Below are positions 63,670 to 64,000 of a stretch of DNA of 64,000 nucleotides, one piece after another. The position numbers were made by a program, and so were the translations under genes. Numbering within the stretch: the stretch's first letter is position 1; each line of letters opens with the position of its first letter. The notes beneath the pieces are model-generated. The model saw only the letters and a program-made list of their open reading frames with translations. It was not told where the DNA came from and did not search any database. Source of the DNA: Tricholomella constricta (lineage: Eukaryota; Basidiomycota; Agaricomycetes; Agaricales; Lyophyllaceae); contig JAACJP010000037.1 of assembly GCA_013368375.1 (NCBI GenBank), forward strand, positions 186,001-250,000, given 5' to 3'.

Positions 63670-64000
63670 TGACGCTTCCGACGGATGTCCCGGCCCATGG
63701 TCGATAGGAATCTTGTTGAAGCTTCGGCCGAAGTCAAGATAGCCGCCTTCAGGAAGGGACGAGGGCCCGGCAAGAGCAGTGGACAGCGTGTGGACCAGGT
63801 GAGGCGACAGATGTCACGGACATTGGGACAGCTGGCACTTGTGAGTCACTTGTTCTCGGAGACAAGGTTGTATGTTAGAGTTACCCGGTAGCCGGAGGTG
63901 GCGATGGTGACCTCGTGGTCAATGTCGCTATAGAAAGCGATGTACGCGACGGAGGGCTCTGCCGGTTCGTGAGTGTATGACAGAATTCGAAGGTCTATTC
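63670..64000 (-). pseudogene. 2OG-Fe(II) oxygenase copy P5, partial and decayed
   Basis: Entering from the window end, the minus strand reads PSVAYIAFYSDIDHEV, then TSGYRVTLTYNLVSENK and a stop. Further on, in another frame, comes LSTALAGPSSLPEGGYLDFG, both matching P3. The distal histidine and arginine are kept, but the frame is broken and the C-terminus is lost. The N-terminal half is outside the window. Confidence 0.8.

Overview
The window looks like a chromosomal stretch of an agaricomycete (mushroom-forming basidiomycete). The reasons are the many 48-60 bp GT-AG introns, Plavaka-type and KDZ-type DNA transposons with their partner genes, a chromodomain Ty3/gypsy element, and basidiomycete-like host genes. 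The species cannot be named from the sequence alone.

Layout. From 1 to 2.9 kb lie the end of a Ty3/gypsy chromovirus and an inverted partial copy of the same family. A CACTG-ended MITE follows (3.66-4.12 kb), then two tandem DUF4139 genes on the minus strand (4.3-9.2 kb). The second of these appears to have a frameshift. From 9.7 to 38.1 kb is a decayed 2OG-Fe(II) oxygenase locus: pseudogene P1, then P2, which is split by insertions. A complete Plavaka transposon sits upstream of P2. A 5'-truncated LINE, itself split by a full-length copia element, lies inside P2. A 10.4 kb KDZ transposon with several genes also lies inside P2. From 38.3 to 54.1 kb is a second, closely related copy of the locus. 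Its gene P3 is intact, but its upstream region was invaded by an unclassified transposon with a PHD-like finger, by a copia element whose two LTRs look identical, and by a small gene-capturing transposon carrying pieces of a helicase gene and a glucan-synthase gene.

From 54.5 to 62.7 kb is ordinary host sequence: a Glo3-type ArfGAP, a further intact oxygenase (P4), a GNAT acetyltransferase and an E2 ubiquitin-conjugating enzyme with a UBA tail. A fifth oxygenase remnant (P5) runs off the window end.

How it fits together. Target-site duplications and restored reading frames let most insertions be ordered. P2 took the LINE and, separately, the KDZ element; the LINE then took copia 1. P3 escaped coding disruption, although three elements landed in its 5' flank. 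Three transposon genomes (Plavaka, KDZ, copia 2) appear structurally intact and may be mobile. Exon coordinates were worked out by hand from splice signals, frame continuity and paralogue comparison; I ran no database search.
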